A stretch of DNA of 52,608 bases from Candidatus Woesearchaeota archaeon (GCA_019323655.1 JAHWGX010000072.1:1-52608); one strand, 5' to 3'; positions 25,174-32,861 are shown, numbered from the stretch's first letter. Numbers and translations are program-made. Notes: generated from the sequence alone by a model not told the origin.

Positions 25174-26347
25174 CCTCCTTTCCCCTTATTTTATTAATCT
25201 TTCCGTTTTCAAAAATGATATTTCCATTTGCTATTGTCATTGAAGGCCAGCCTTTTAGCTTCCATCCGTTGAAGGGGCTCCACCCGCATTTCGTAAAAAG
25301 CTCATCGTTACTGACCTCCTTTTCCATATCCAGATCAACGATTGTTAAATCAGCATCAAAACCTTCCTTAATAAAACCTTTGTTTTTTATCTTAAATATT
25401 CTTGCAGGATTTTCGCAGCATAGCTGGACCAGTTTTTTTAATGTTAATTTTTTTTCACTTACTGCATTTAACAGCAATGGAAGCATTGTCTCGCATCCAG
25501 GAACTCCATACGGATAATTTACCTCGAGCTTCTCTTCTTTGGTATGCGGCGCATGGTCTGTTGCTATTGCATCCACATTCCCGTTATGGATTCCTTCCCA
25601 CAGCGCCTTTTGGTCTTTTTCTGCCTTTAGATGGGGCTTCACTTCCCCAAAGCTTCCAAGCTCGTTCAAGTCTTTTGCAGTAAGAAAAAGGTAGTGGGGG
25701 CATGTTTCAACAAATGCGCTGCTTTTTTTACCCTCCCTCGCATAATGAAGCTCTTCTTCTGAGCTTATGTGGCAAAAATATAAATTACTGTTTGACTGCA
25801 GCTCTAATGCCTGCAGTATATTCTCATTTTCTGCATGCACTGCAACTGTCTTTCCGCAGGAGAATATATTTTTTAATGCATTAGGGTTGTCAATTTTCAA
25901 GTTTGCAGTAGTGGAGCCCATATAAACCTTTACTGTTGCAACACAAGCTGCTTTTTTTATCTCTGCTATATTGTCGTCAGTAGAGCCAAAATGAAAGCCA
26001 TAGTTGACAATGCTTTTTTTTGCAAGCCTCCTTTTTTCATCGAGCCTCTGCAGATTGGTTGTAGGAGGCAGGGTATTAGGCATATCCAGTATAGTTGTAA
26101 TTCCGCCTGCAGCCGCAGCCATGCTTCCTGTAAGAAAATCCTCTTTATGGGTCAATCCTGGCTCCCTAAAATGAACATGCCCGTCAATTAATCCCGGGAT
26201 TATTATCTTGTTTTTTGCATTAACGACCTTGTCAGCCTTTAATTCCTGCCCGGTTATCTTTGTTATTTTATTGTCTTTAATAAAAATATTTTTCTTGATT
26301 AAAGCATAGTCCTTGTACACTTTTCCATTTTTTATTAAGAGGGACAT
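25160..26347 (-). CDS. pyrC: Dihydroorotase (PyrC), type I
   Basis: PyrC cyclises carbamoyl aspartate to dihydroorotate. The 395-residue amidohydrolase shows the zinc motif DGHVHFREPG (H57 and H59), the metal-site segments VAVHAEN and CHISS, and the catalytic ATDHAPH loop near residue 270. It overlaps pyrE copy C by 14 bp. A divergent regulator pair begins 1 bp upstream of its start: the small wHTH-like gene ends at 26349, so it is probably cotranscribed with pyrC. Confidence 0.93.
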   Translation of the reverse strand: MSLLIKNGKVYKDYALIKKNIFIKDNKITKITGQELKADKVVNAKNKIIIPGLIDGHVHFREPGLTHKEDFLTGSMAAAAGGITTILDMPNTLPPTTNLQRLDEKRRLAKKSIVNYGFHFGSTDDNIAEIKKAACVATVKVYMGSTTANLKIDNPNALKNIFSCGKTVAVHAENENILQALELQSNSNLYFCHISSEEELHYAREGKKSSAFVETCPHYLFLTAKDLNELGSFGEVKPHLKAEKDQKALWEGIHNGNVDAIATDHAPHTKEEKLEVNYPYGVPGCETMLPLLLNAVSEKKLTLKKLVQLCCENPARIFKIKNKGFIKEGFDADLTIVDLDMEKEVSNDELFTKCGWSPFNGWKLKGWPSMTIANGNIIFENGKINKIRGKEVDYG

Positions 26348-26348
26348 T

Positions 26349-26621
26349 TTAACTTGTTTCTATATCTTCTATTTCTTTTAATTTTGCATTGTTTAAGCTA
26401 CAATGCTTTTCTCCAGTTGATTGCTTGTTTATTAATATTCCTTCATCAAACAAATCCTTTATTGCTGTATCAACAATTTTTTCTCCACGTAAATGTTTTG
26501 GAACACAATTTCTTAAGTGAACAGTTTCTGTATGGGCGCCGCCAAATTTCCTCTTGTTTTTCAGCATCCTTATCATCTTCTTCTGGATGAAAATAATATC
26601 TTCTTTGCTGAATTTTGCCAT
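26349..26621 (-). CDS. Small wHTH-like protein (paralogue of the gene at 4690)
   Basis: This 90-residue protein matches the one at 4690-4947 in GGAHTE, PKHLRGEK, AIKDL and KQSTGE plus the final SLN strand, and is probably a winged-helix domain. A TATA-like box at about 26644-26653 lies 27 bp before the ATG, predicting a leaderless mRNA. It ends 1 bp before the pyrC start, exactly as the paralogue ends 1 bp before the dxr start. That conserved placement in front of a biosynthetic gene suggests local regulation. Confidence 0.7.
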   Translation of the reverse strand: MAKFSKEDIIFIQKKMIRMLKNKRKFGGAHTETVHLRNCVPKHLRGEKIVDTAIKDLFDEGILINKQSTGEKHCSLNNAKLKEIEDIETS

Positions 26622-26665
26622 TAAAACAGAGGTTTAAAATGCCTATTTAAAACTTTTTAGATATG

Positions 26666-26679
26666 TTGCAAATTTGCAA
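26666..26679. promoter_or_regulatory. Candidate operator palindrome TTGCAAATTTGCAA
   Basis: This is a perfect 14-bp palindrome between the divergent TATA boxes of the 26349 and 26734 genes. It occupies the same relative position as the palindrome at 4627-4644 but has a different sequence. Binding by the local wHTH is inferred. Confidence 0.5.
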
Positions 26680-26690
26680 TGCTATTGTTA

Positions 26691-26712
26691 CAAAATAGAA
26701 ACATTTAAATAT
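26691..26712 (+). promoter_or_regulatory. Conserved promoter of the wHTH gene, copy 2
   Basis: Twenty-two bases identical to 4607-4628 (minus strand), with the core AAAATAGAAACATTTAAATA. The TATA part is centred about 25 bp before the ATG at 26734, which decides that start over the upstream in-frame ATG at 26674. Confidence 0.7.
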
Positions 26713-26733
26713 AAGTGGATTCTTATTAGCAAT

Positions 26734-27066
26734 ATGAACTTTCAAGACGAAACAACAATATTCAGGGAATTATTTGGAGACACCCCAAAAGTAAGGATTT
26801 TAGAATACTTGCTGGAAGGAAGGGAGTTAGACCATTCTATGGGAGATATAGCAGAAGGCGCTGGGATAAACCGTGTTACGTTATTCAGGCTATGGCCCCA
26901 AATAGAAAAATCAAAATTAGTTTTGCGCACAAGAAATATAGGAAACGCTAAATTGTTCAAATTAAATATTAAGAATCCTTATGTAAAAAGCCTTGTTGAG
27001 TTATTTGATAAGCTAATAAATGGGGAATTTAAAAAATCAAGTGTGGAGAAGGAAATGAAACATTAG
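26734..27066 (+). CDS. Small winged-helix transcriptional regulator (paralogue of the gene at 4270)
   Basis: The 110-residue protein starts MNFQDETT and contains the HTH DIAEGAGINRVTLFRLWPQI and the wing RNIGNAKLFKLNIKNP. It is homologous to the regulator at 4270-4584 throughout. The likely recognition helices differ (INRVTLFRLW versus IGRTTLFRIW), in keeping with the different palindromes at the two loci. An in-frame start 20 codons upstream lies before the TATA box and is rejected. It sits inside the pyrimidine block, facing away from pyrC. Confidence 0.78.
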   Translation: MNFQDETTIFRELFGDTPKVRILEYLLEGRELDHSMGDIAEGAGINRVTLFRLWPQIEKSKLVLRTRNIGNAKLFKLNIKNPYVKSLVELFDKLINGEFKKSSVEKEMKH

Positions 27067-27155
27067 GTATTGTGCAGTACTGATATCTTCTTCTAGAATC
27101 TAACATATCCTGTAATTTTTAGATTAGTACTGTTTTACCTTTTTTATTGGAAAAA

Positions 27156-27974
27156 TTATGAGCGCGATGAATGATAATCTTTTAGGGCAACTTTCCTTCC
27201 GCTTTTTAGCCTTGCAAAACTGCCGAAATCCGGCATCTCATTTAATTGTTCTGAAGTAAAAACAGGCCCGTCTTTGCATACCAGTTTGCTATTGCACATG
27301 CACGATCCGCACACCCCAAACCCGCATTTCATTATCCGCTCTAAACTTGCTTCACAATCAATTTTATGCTTAGTGCATATATCCACAGCCTTTTTCATCA
27401 TTATCTCAGGGCCGCAGGTATAAACTATTTTTATTTTGTTTTTATCGTTATTCCCTAATAACTCGTCTAAGATATCTGTTGTAAACCCTTTCCTCCCATA
27501 ACTTCCGTCATCTGTTGCAACCAGCATATTTTGGTTTTTGAATCTCTTGAGGTAAAGAAGCAATTCCTTATTCCTCGCACCATTGATAATTGCAGGATTT
27601 TTCAGAACGTCAATTAAAGCAGACAAAGGGGCCATTCCTATCCCTCCGCCGACAATGCACGCATTGTCTTTTGCGGAAAAGCAGTTTCCGTAAGGCCCCC
27701 TTATGCCTACCTTATCGCCTTTTTTAAGGCCCAATAAAGCATGGGTAAACTTTCCAACTTTTTGTGTTGTAAATGCAAATTCATCCTTTCTTTTGTAAGA
27801 AACAGCCATCGGCCTTTCATCCAAGCCCGGAATCCAGACCATAATAAACTGCCCCGGCTTGCTGTCTATATTATTTTTGAAGAAAAATGATTTGACGCCT
27901 TTTGCCTCTTGAACAACTTTGTCTATTTCAAACATTTGGGGAATATCGTTTTTGCAGGTTTCATTGCATGGCAT
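27156..27974 (-). CDS. pyrK: Dihydroorotate dehydrogenase electron-transfer subunit (PyrK)
   Basis: PyrK passes electrons from the class 1B PyrD to NAD+. The 272-residue chain has an N-terminal FAD domain (KPGQFIMVWIPGLDERPMAVSY), an NAD-binding domain (IVGGGIGMAPLSALI and VYTCGPEIMMKKAV) and a C-terminal [2Fe-2S] site CGFGVCGSC followed by a fourth Cys (LVCKDGPVF). It is on the same strand as the class 1B pyrD, 167 bp downstream of it. The gap is longer than a tight operon would have. Confidence 0.9.
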   Translation of the reverse strand: MPCNETCKNDIPQMFEIDKVVQEAKGVKSFFFKNNIDSKPGQFIMVWIPGLDERPMAVSYKRKDEFAFTTQKVGKFTHALLGLKKGDKVGIRGPYGNCFSAKDNACIVGGGIGMAPLSALIDVLKNPAIINGARNKELLLYLKRFKNQNMLVATDDGSYGRKGFTTDILDELLGNNDKNKIKIVYTCGPEIMMKKAVDICTKHKIDCEASLERIMKCGFGVCGSCMCNSKLVCKDGPVFTSEQLNEMPDFGSFARLKSGRKVALKDYHSSRS

Positions 27975-28141
27975 TTTTCGTTAACCTTTATTTTCAACTT
28001 AAACAATTATTTGCTCAGTTATTTCTTATTTTACACATTCTCTCTTTTAACATTGAAAAAAAATTAATAATAATTCTAAAATTTTCTTAATGTCGATTAG
28101 ACGGAAAATTTCATCTTATTCTGTTTCTGAAATTTATTGTT

Positions 28142-29050
28142 TTATTTATGTGCCGCCCCCCTTATCTCATCCAGGCTTTTTACTTTGTTTTTCTTCATCC
28201 AATCCTGCATTTCATCGCACACTTTTTTGAAAACACCTATGCCGCGGAAATAAACGCCTGTCCCTATTCCGACGGCAGTAGCGCCTGCCATTATCATCTC
28301 CAAGGCATCCCTTCCGTAAGTAACCCCTCCCGTGCCTATAATGGGTATTTTTACTGTCTGGTAAATGTCATAAATGCATCTAACAGTCACCGGTTTAACC
28401 ATCGGGCCGCTTAGTCCGCCTACTTTGAAGTCCATAACAGGCTTTTTTGCATCAATGTTTATTATCATCCCCGGACCGTGGGTGTTCCCCATATTGATTG
28501 CATCGGCCCCTGCTTTTTCTGCAGCTTCTGCGATTTTTCCTATTTCCTGGGTATTGGGGGAAAGCTTCACAATAACAGGAAGTTTTGTATTTTTCTTTAC
28601 GGCTTTTGTTATCTCATATGTTGCTTTAGGAGTGCTTTGGCCTGCTAAGGTTCCGAAACCCGGAGTATGGGGGCATGATAATGGAATTTCTACAGCTGCA
28701 AATTCATCAGACAGGAAACTTTTTGCCATATATGCAAAATCCTCTTTTGTGGTTCCGATAATGCTTGCAATAACCGGAGCATTAACCCCCTTAAGGCTGG
28801 AAAATTCTTTTTTTGACGATTCCAGTCCAGCATTAGAGTATCCCACGGCATTCATCATGCCTCCCTCAAAAGCAATAACAGTAGGGTTATTGTGGCCAAA
28901 CCTCTCATCTTTGCTTACAGACTTGATAATTACAGCGCCTGCTCCGGAATTTGCAACTCTGATTAAGGATTCCCTGGTTACCCCTAAAACTCCTGAAGCA
29001 AGTACAGTTGGGTTGCGTAGCTTTATCCCGCATAAATTTGTCTGGAGCAT
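28142..29050 (-). CDS. pyrD: Dihydroorotate dehydrogenase, class 1B (PyrD)
   Basis: This 302-residue FMN enzyme is the catalytic subunit paired with PyrK. Class 1B features are the opening NLCGIKLRNPTVLASGVLG, NAVGYSNAGLE, the active-site Cys in VEIPLSCPHTPGFGTLAG, VKLSPNTQEIG and the C-terminal GTGGVTYGRDALEMIMAGATAVGIGT flavin-phosphate site. It begins 1 bp after the pyrI stop, in a pyrB-pyrI-pyrD series. It duplicates the reaction of the class 1A enzyme at 23024 with a different electron acceptor. Confidence 0.93.
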   Translation of the reverse strand: MLQTNLCGIKLRNPTVLASGVLGVTRESLIRVANSGAGAVIIKSVSKDERFGHNNPTVIAFEGGMMNAVGYSNAGLESSKKEFSSLKGVNAPVIASIIGTTKEDFAYMAKSFLSDEFAAVEIPLSCPHTPGFGTLAGQSTPKATYEITKAVKKNTKLPVIVKLSPNTQEIGKIAEAAEKAGADAINMGNTHGPGMIINIDAKKPVMDFKVGGLSGPMVKPVTVRCIYDIYQTVKIPIIGTGGVTYGRDALEMIMAGATAVGIGTGVYFRGIGVFKKVCDEMQDWMKKNKVKSLDEIRGAAHK

Positions 29051-29051
29051 T

Positions 29052-29504
29052 TTACAAAAGCGATATGTCCTCTTTATCCATGTTTCTTTCGCAGTAATGG
29101 CATCTAAGCTTTATCGGGCTTTTATTAAGAACACAGAACCGGGTTGTTGCTTTCTCGTTATTCGTTACGCAATTTGGATTTGAGCATTTGATTATCCTGT
29201 TGATTGTCTGTGGTACCGCAACTTCTATTTTTTTCTTCACCTCATAATCCTTTATTATGTTCACTGTGGCATCAGGAGCTATTAAGGCAATTTTATCAAC
29301 TTCCTCTTTTGTAAGGTTCTTTCCCCCGATTTTTATGATTCCTTTCTTGCCCATCTTTTTGCTTGGCAGGTTTGTTGCAACCGAGATGACGCTCCTTACG
29401 CCCTTGAGGTCAAGAATGTCAACTACTTTTAATGTTTCACTGCTCGGGATGTGGTCTATTACTGTCCCGTCCTTTATCGCCGAAACGCTAAGCTCTTTTT
29501 TCAT
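29052..29504 (-). CDS. pyrI: Aspartate carbamoyltransferase regulatory chain (PyrI)
   Basis: PyrI is the allosteric nucleotide-binding and zinc subunit of ATCase. The 150-residue chain has the N-terminal nucleotide domain (VSAIKDGTVIDHIPS, LPSKKMGKKGIIKI) and a C-terminal zinc domain with four cysteines in the pattern CSNPNC and LRCHYC. Its start overlaps the pyrB stop by 4 bp. PyrI fits an archaeal host, though enteric bacteria have it too. Confidence 0.95.
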   Translation of the reverse strand: MKKELSVSAIKDGTVIDHIPSSETLKVVDILDLKGVRSVISVATNLPSKKMGKKGIIKIGGKNLTKEEVDKIALIAPDATVNIIKDYEVKKKIEVAVPQTINRIIKCSNPNCVTNNEKATTRFCVLNKSPIKLRCHYCERNMDKEDISLL

Positions 29505-30418
29505 TTTACCTTGCCCAAAACCAGTGCAAGCAGGGCTTTTCTTACGGGTATGCCGTTTGCAGCCTGCTCAAAATACACAGCATGCTCTGTCTTGTCCAGG
29601 CTTTCATCTATTTCATCTACCCTCGGCAGAGGATGCATTATCTTAAGCTCCTTTTTCACATAAGGAAGCAGGCTTGCATCCAATTTGTAAATCCCCTTGT
29701 ATTTTTCGTACTCAATTGGGTCTGGAAACCTCTCCTTCTGTATCCTAGTGACATAAAGCACATCCAGACTTTTGCTTACTTTCAGCAAGTTTGCGGTTGT
29801 ATAAAACTTTATTTTTTTGTCTTTCAGCTCGTCAAGATATGTTTGCGGCATCTGCAGCGCCTGGGGCGCTATAAAGTAAAAAGTGGGGTTAAAATGGGAC
29901 AATGCAGTTGCAAGGCTGTGCACTGCCCTCCCATATTTTAAGTCTCCTAACAGACCAATATTTAAGTTATCCAATTTTCCCTTTACTTTTTGCATTGTAT
30001 AAAGATCAAGCATTGTTTGTGTTGGGTGCTGGTTTGCTCCATCGCCTGCATTAATCACGGGCTTTGAAGATGCTTCTGCAGCGAGCCTTGCCGCTCCTTC
30101 CAGAGGATGCCTTATCGCTATAACATCAGCATAAGCATCCACCATTTTTATTGTATCCCATAAGCTTTCTCCTTTCTTAATTGAGGTTGCTTTTGCTGTT
30201 GCAAACCCCATTACCTTTCCTCCAAGCTGGGCCATAGCGGACATGAAGCTCAGCCTTGTCCTCGTTGAAGGCTCAAAGAACAGGTTTGCCAAAACTTTGT
30301 CTTTAAGCAGATTCGGATTTGGCTTTTTTTCCATAAGCCTTGCAGTTTTCAGAACAAAAAGCAGTTCCTGTTTCGAGAAGTCGTTTATGGAGATTATATC
30401 CCGGTTTTCGAAATTCAT
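29501..30418 (-). CDS. pyrB: Aspartate carbamoyltransferase catalytic chain (PyrB)
   Basis: PyrB makes carbamoyl aspartate, the committed pyrimidine step. From the ATG at 30418 the protein is 305 aa, with the carbamoyl-phosphate loop STRTR at 51-55, IRHPLEGA, GDGANQHPTQTMLD and HPLPRVDEI. A longer frame from 30475 adds 19 non-homologous residues. A TATA box TTTATAAAC (minus, about 30443-30451) sits about 28 bp before 30418 and settles the start. It heads the pyrB-pyrI-pyrD-pyrK series. Carbamoyl-phosphate synthetase genes are not in the window. Confidence 0.95.
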   Translation of the reverse strand: MNFENRDIISINDFSKQELLFVLKTARLMEKKPNPNLLKDKVLANLFFEPSTRTRLSFMSAMAQLGGKVMGFATAKATSIKKGESLWDTIKMVDAYADVIAIRHPLEGAARLAAEASSKPVINAGDGANQHPTQTMLDLYTMQKVKGKLDNLNIGLLGDLKYGRAVHSLATALSHFNPTFYFIAPQALQMPQTYLDELKDKKIKFYTTANLLKVSKSLDVLYVTRIQKERFPDPIEYEKYKGIYKLDASLLPYVKKELKIMHPLPRVDEIDESLDKTEHAVYFEQAANGIPVRKALLALVLGKVK

Positions 30419-30640
30419 ATTAAAAAAATAATAGCCTGTTTCTTGTTTATAAATCTTGTGCTTCCCAGTATACACTATTGGTAAAACAAAGGCAGAAAAA
30501 TTGAAAAGAAGTAACTATACCCAAACCATGGTACCATATTGAGAAATAGGGCTGGTTTTATAAATGTTTTGTAAAGGTGCCTGGTGCGAGAGTGGTTAGT
30601 TTAGAATAAAACAGAGTGATATGGTTGTTAAGTTCAATCT

Positions 30641-30662
30641 CCGAGTTTTAACGGAAAGCCCC
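30641..30662. repeat. Inverted repeat, left copy flanking the TPR gene
   Basis: CCGAGTT and GGAAAGCCCC separated by 5 bp are repeated in inverse orientation at 31598-31615 (GGGGCTTTCC then AACTCGG). The two copies bracket the 30680-31561 gene. They may be element ends or chance; see findings. Confidence 0.4.
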
Positions 30663-30679
30663 TTATTGTATATTACATC

Positions 30680-31561
30680 TTAACTAAGAGAACTAAACCA
30701 ATTATCATTAGAGAAGTCAACAATATCCTCAATTGGTTTATGTAGTTTACATATTCTAGGATATGCCTTATGGAGGTTATACTCGCAAGAACAATAACCC
30801 AATAGAGAATCAGAGATTATTTTAAGTTTATCATCATTGCTTATTTCCCATTCAACATTGGTTGTTGAATTAAAAAAATCTAGATATAGAGGTAATGCTT
30901 CATCACATTGTTCATTAAATAAATATCTTTGAGCTTTACAACTCAAAATTGGTGGATTAAATCTAATAAATTCCTCTTCAATTTTATTTAACCATCTAAT
31001 AGATTCTGGATAATTTTGTTGGTATAAATACACATCTGAAATAGCCTGATTTACAGAGTTACAAAAAGACAGTTTTTTATCATTAAATATCAAATACCAT
31101 TCATCACAACCAACTAAAGCATTCTCAAAATATTGTAAAGCTCCACTCAGATTTCCTTCATAAAATTCTATATATCCTAATTTGTACCATGCTGATGAAG
31201 CATCAACATTTAATTTAGTTACTTTAAGAAATTGTTCTTTTGCTTTTTCATAATCTCCTTCTTGTTTATATTTCATTCCCAATTCATATTCCTTGTAACT
31301 TATATCATATAATGCATTTTTATCTGCTTGGATCTTATATTGGTTGGTCAATTCACAACTGGAATCTACACATATTTGTCCATCATTATTTCCTTCTACT
31401 ACAATTTGTGTATTGTTATCTCCAATAATAAAATTTTTAATTACAAATTTACCTCCAATGAAAAGACAAATTACTAAAGCGAGCACTCCTATCATAATTG
31501 AAACTTTTTCCCATTTTTTCAAACGTTTAAAATCTCTTTTCCATTCCTTAAATGTTGCCAT
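30680..31561 (-). CDS. Membrane-anchored TPR-repeat protein
   Basis: The 293-residue protein has a basic cytoplasmic N-terminus, one transmembrane helix (about 21-45) and then an exported or lumenal soluble part. Between 90 and 200 are tetratricopeptide-like helical repeats (YELGMKYKQEGDYEKAKEQFLKVTKLN, AWYKLGYIEFYEGNLSGALQYFENAL, and a third near SIRWLNKIEEEF). The rest has paired cysteines. TPR domains are protein-binding scaffolds; no partner is evident. It is AT-rich with no operon partner and is bracketed by a short inverted repeat, which suggests accessory DNA. Confidence 0.75.
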   Translation of the reverse strand: MATFKEWKRDFKRLKKWEKVSIMIGVLALVICLFIGGKFVIKNFIIGDNNTQIVVEGNNDGQICVDSSCELTNQYKIQADKNALYDISYKEYELGMKYKQEGDYEKAKEQFLKVTKLNVDASSAWYKLGYIEFYEGNLSGALQYFENALVGCDEWYLIFNDKKLSFCNSVNQAISDVYLYQQNYPESIRWLNKIEEEFIRFNPPILSCKAQRYLFNEQCDEALPLYLDFFNSTTNVEWEISNDDKLKIISDSLLGYCSCEYNLHKAYPRICKLHKPIEDIVDFSNDNWFSSLS

Positions 31562-31597
31562 ATAAACTGCTAAATTATCTAAATTAATAAATTTATC

Positions 31598-31615
31598 GGG
31601 GCTTTCCTAACTCGG
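31598..31615. repeat. Inverted repeat, right copy flanking the TPR gene
   Basis: GGGGCTTTCCTAACTCGG is the inverted counterpart of 30641-30662, with a 1-bp instead of a 5-bp central spacer. It lies upstream of the TPR gene promoter. Confidence 0.4.
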
Positions 31616-31718
31616 CGACTTTGCGGACGCAGTTTTCCCACACTTCATATAGGAAAAGGATTAAACAGGAACTTCCGTTGTCAAATACAATCAGAAATCA
31701 GTGCTAAATTTTAAGTAT

Positions 31719-31730
31719 GGGGCTGGGCTT
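31719..31730. repeat. 12-bp inverted repeat, left copy
   Basis: GGGGCTGGGCTT, immediately beyond the stop codon of the Bat-type regulator, is the exact reverse complement of 32850-32861. The pair brackets the two divergent genes at 31732-32851. Confidence 0.45.
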
Positions 31731-31731
31731 T

Positions 31732-32397
31732 TCACTTAAGGTCTTCTATGATAACATTCATTATTTTGCTTTCTGCTTTCTTTAAATGATTTTGAAGGGT
31801 TGTCCTGGGAATTTTTAATTTGTTTGCCAATTCTTTAATAGAAATCTTTTTAGGATACATATAGTAACCATATTTATAAGCACACTCAATTGCAAAAGCC
31901 TGTTTGTCAGTTAAATTGGTCAAATAATGCTGGATGAAAACAGCAGGAAACTCTTTCTTTAGCTTTAAAATATTCACATCTGCAAACTTTTTTAATTCTG
32001 TATAAAATTTATTTAACGTTCTTTTATCCCAACTGCCCAATTCCCAATATTCAAATCCTTTATATGTTCTAATAGGCCTAACAAAGAAAAGGTTGCTGTC
32101 ATATGCATGGCTGACAGCTTCTTCCAATTTAATCAATGTGTATAGCTGATTTCCTTTCCTCTTATATTTGATTATTCTTTTATCATTCCTTAAGGATTTG
32201 AAAAATTTATTTTTTTCTTCATCAGAACCTTTTATCCAACTGATGTTTGTATGGTATTTCTGCCCATCTTTTTCAAATAAGCTTAGTGTGTAACCAAATT
32301 CTTCAATATCATACTTAAGTGTCCTTGGAATAATCCAGCACCCTTTATGTTTAATTCTAAACTTTCCCACCCACATGAATATGGGAAGCAGCTTCAT
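31732..32397 (-). CDS. Bat-type (HTH_10) transcriptional regulator
   Basis: The C-terminal 55 residues (LTDKQAFAIECAYKYGYYMYPKKISIKELANKLKIPRTTLQNHLKKAESKI) match the HTH domain of bacterio-opsin activator-like regulators, a largely archaeal family. The N-terminal 150 residues are an uncharacterised alpha/beta region as in other Bat-like proteins, perhaps ligand sensing. I choose the ATG at 32397 (MKLLPIFMW); a TTG at 32415 would add six residues. The start ambiguity remains because the nearest AT-rich promoter-like stretch fits either. The gene diverges from 32471, with palindromes in the 73-bp gap. Confidence 0.8.
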   Translation of the reverse strand: MKLLPIFMWVGKFRIKHKGCWIIPRTLKYDIEEFGYTLSLFEKDGQKYHTNISWIKGSDEEKNKFFKSLRNDKRIIKYKRKGNQLYTLIKLEEAVSHAYDSNLFFVRPIRTYKGFEYWELGSWDKRTLNKFYTELKKFADVNILKLKKEFPAVFIQHYLTNLTDKQAFAIECAYKYGYYMYPKKISIKELANKLKIPRTTLQNHLKKAESKIMNVIIEDLK

Positions 32398-32419
32398 ATT
32401 TATAAAAATAACCAAATAA

Positions 32420-32453
32420 TAGTCTTATGACTACTAAAAATTATTATTAGTCA
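32420..32453. promoter_or_regulatory. Overlapping palindromes between divergent genes (candidate operator)
   Basis: TAGTC-TTAT-GACTA (32420-32433) overlaps a 26-bp imperfect palindrome (32428-32453) with TGACTA and TAGTCA ends, 11 of 13 positions paired. The resulting three TAGTC/GACTA half-sites between two divergent genes suggest binding by a dimeric regulator such as the Bat-type protein next door. Confidence 0.5.
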
Positions 32454-32470
32454 ACAAATTTCCAACAGTC

Positions 32471-32851
32471 ATGCCCTATTACGGAGAGGTTAACGGAAGA
32501 TTGATTGCAAAGAAAGGTCTTGCAAGAGGTGCATGTGATGACCACCAGCGCCATGAAGATATCAGCAAAATATTAGATGAAGCAGGACAAGAAGTAAAAA
32601 GTTGTCTAGAAAATGTCTTAACTATTGAAGGCATAACTGAAGCGGGGCAATCCAGACCATTAAAAGACTGCTACTTTGGCCTAGCTTCTTATTGGGACGC
32701 TTTCTTGCACACAGGAAGAATTGGTTCTCCATTAGGCGTATTTGACATGCATGTAACTGGTGAAACAAAAAAGGCCGTTGAGTTTGCATTATATTTCATA
32801 GACAGATATCTATGGATTGAGGATAGTAATACTAAAGTTAAGAAAATATAA
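32471..32851 (+). CDS. Hypothetical protein, unknown
   Basis: I do not recognise this 126-residue soluble protein. It begins MPYYGEVNGRLIAKKGLARGACDDHQRHEDISK. It has three cysteines and several His/Asp-rich stretches, and appears mixed alpha/beta without a signal peptide. It diverges from the Bat-type regulator across a palindromic spacer, so it is a plausible target of that regulator. It ends one base before the right copy of the 12-bp inverted repeat. Real-gene status rests on length and divergent promoter context. Confidence 0.5.
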   Translation: MPYYGEVNGRLIAKKGLARGACDDHQRHEDISKILDEAGQEVKSCLENVLTIEGITEAGQSRPLKDCYFGLASYWDAFLHTGRIGSPLGVFDMHVTGETKKAVEFALYFIDRYLWIEDSNTKVKKI

Positions 32852-32861
32852 GCCCAGCCCC
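32850..32861. repeat. 12-bp inverted repeat, right copy
   Basis: AAGCCCAGCCCC is the exact reverse complement of 31719-31730 and follows the 32471 gene's stop codon (its first two bases overlap the TAA). Confidence 0.45.

Noticed and set aside
30554..30662. Possible small RNA (TATA-like TTTTATAAATG followed by a GC-richer stretch resembling tRNA fragments)
   Set aside because: No cloverleaf or known sRNA boxes can be built; the only solid feature is the inverted repeat already listed.
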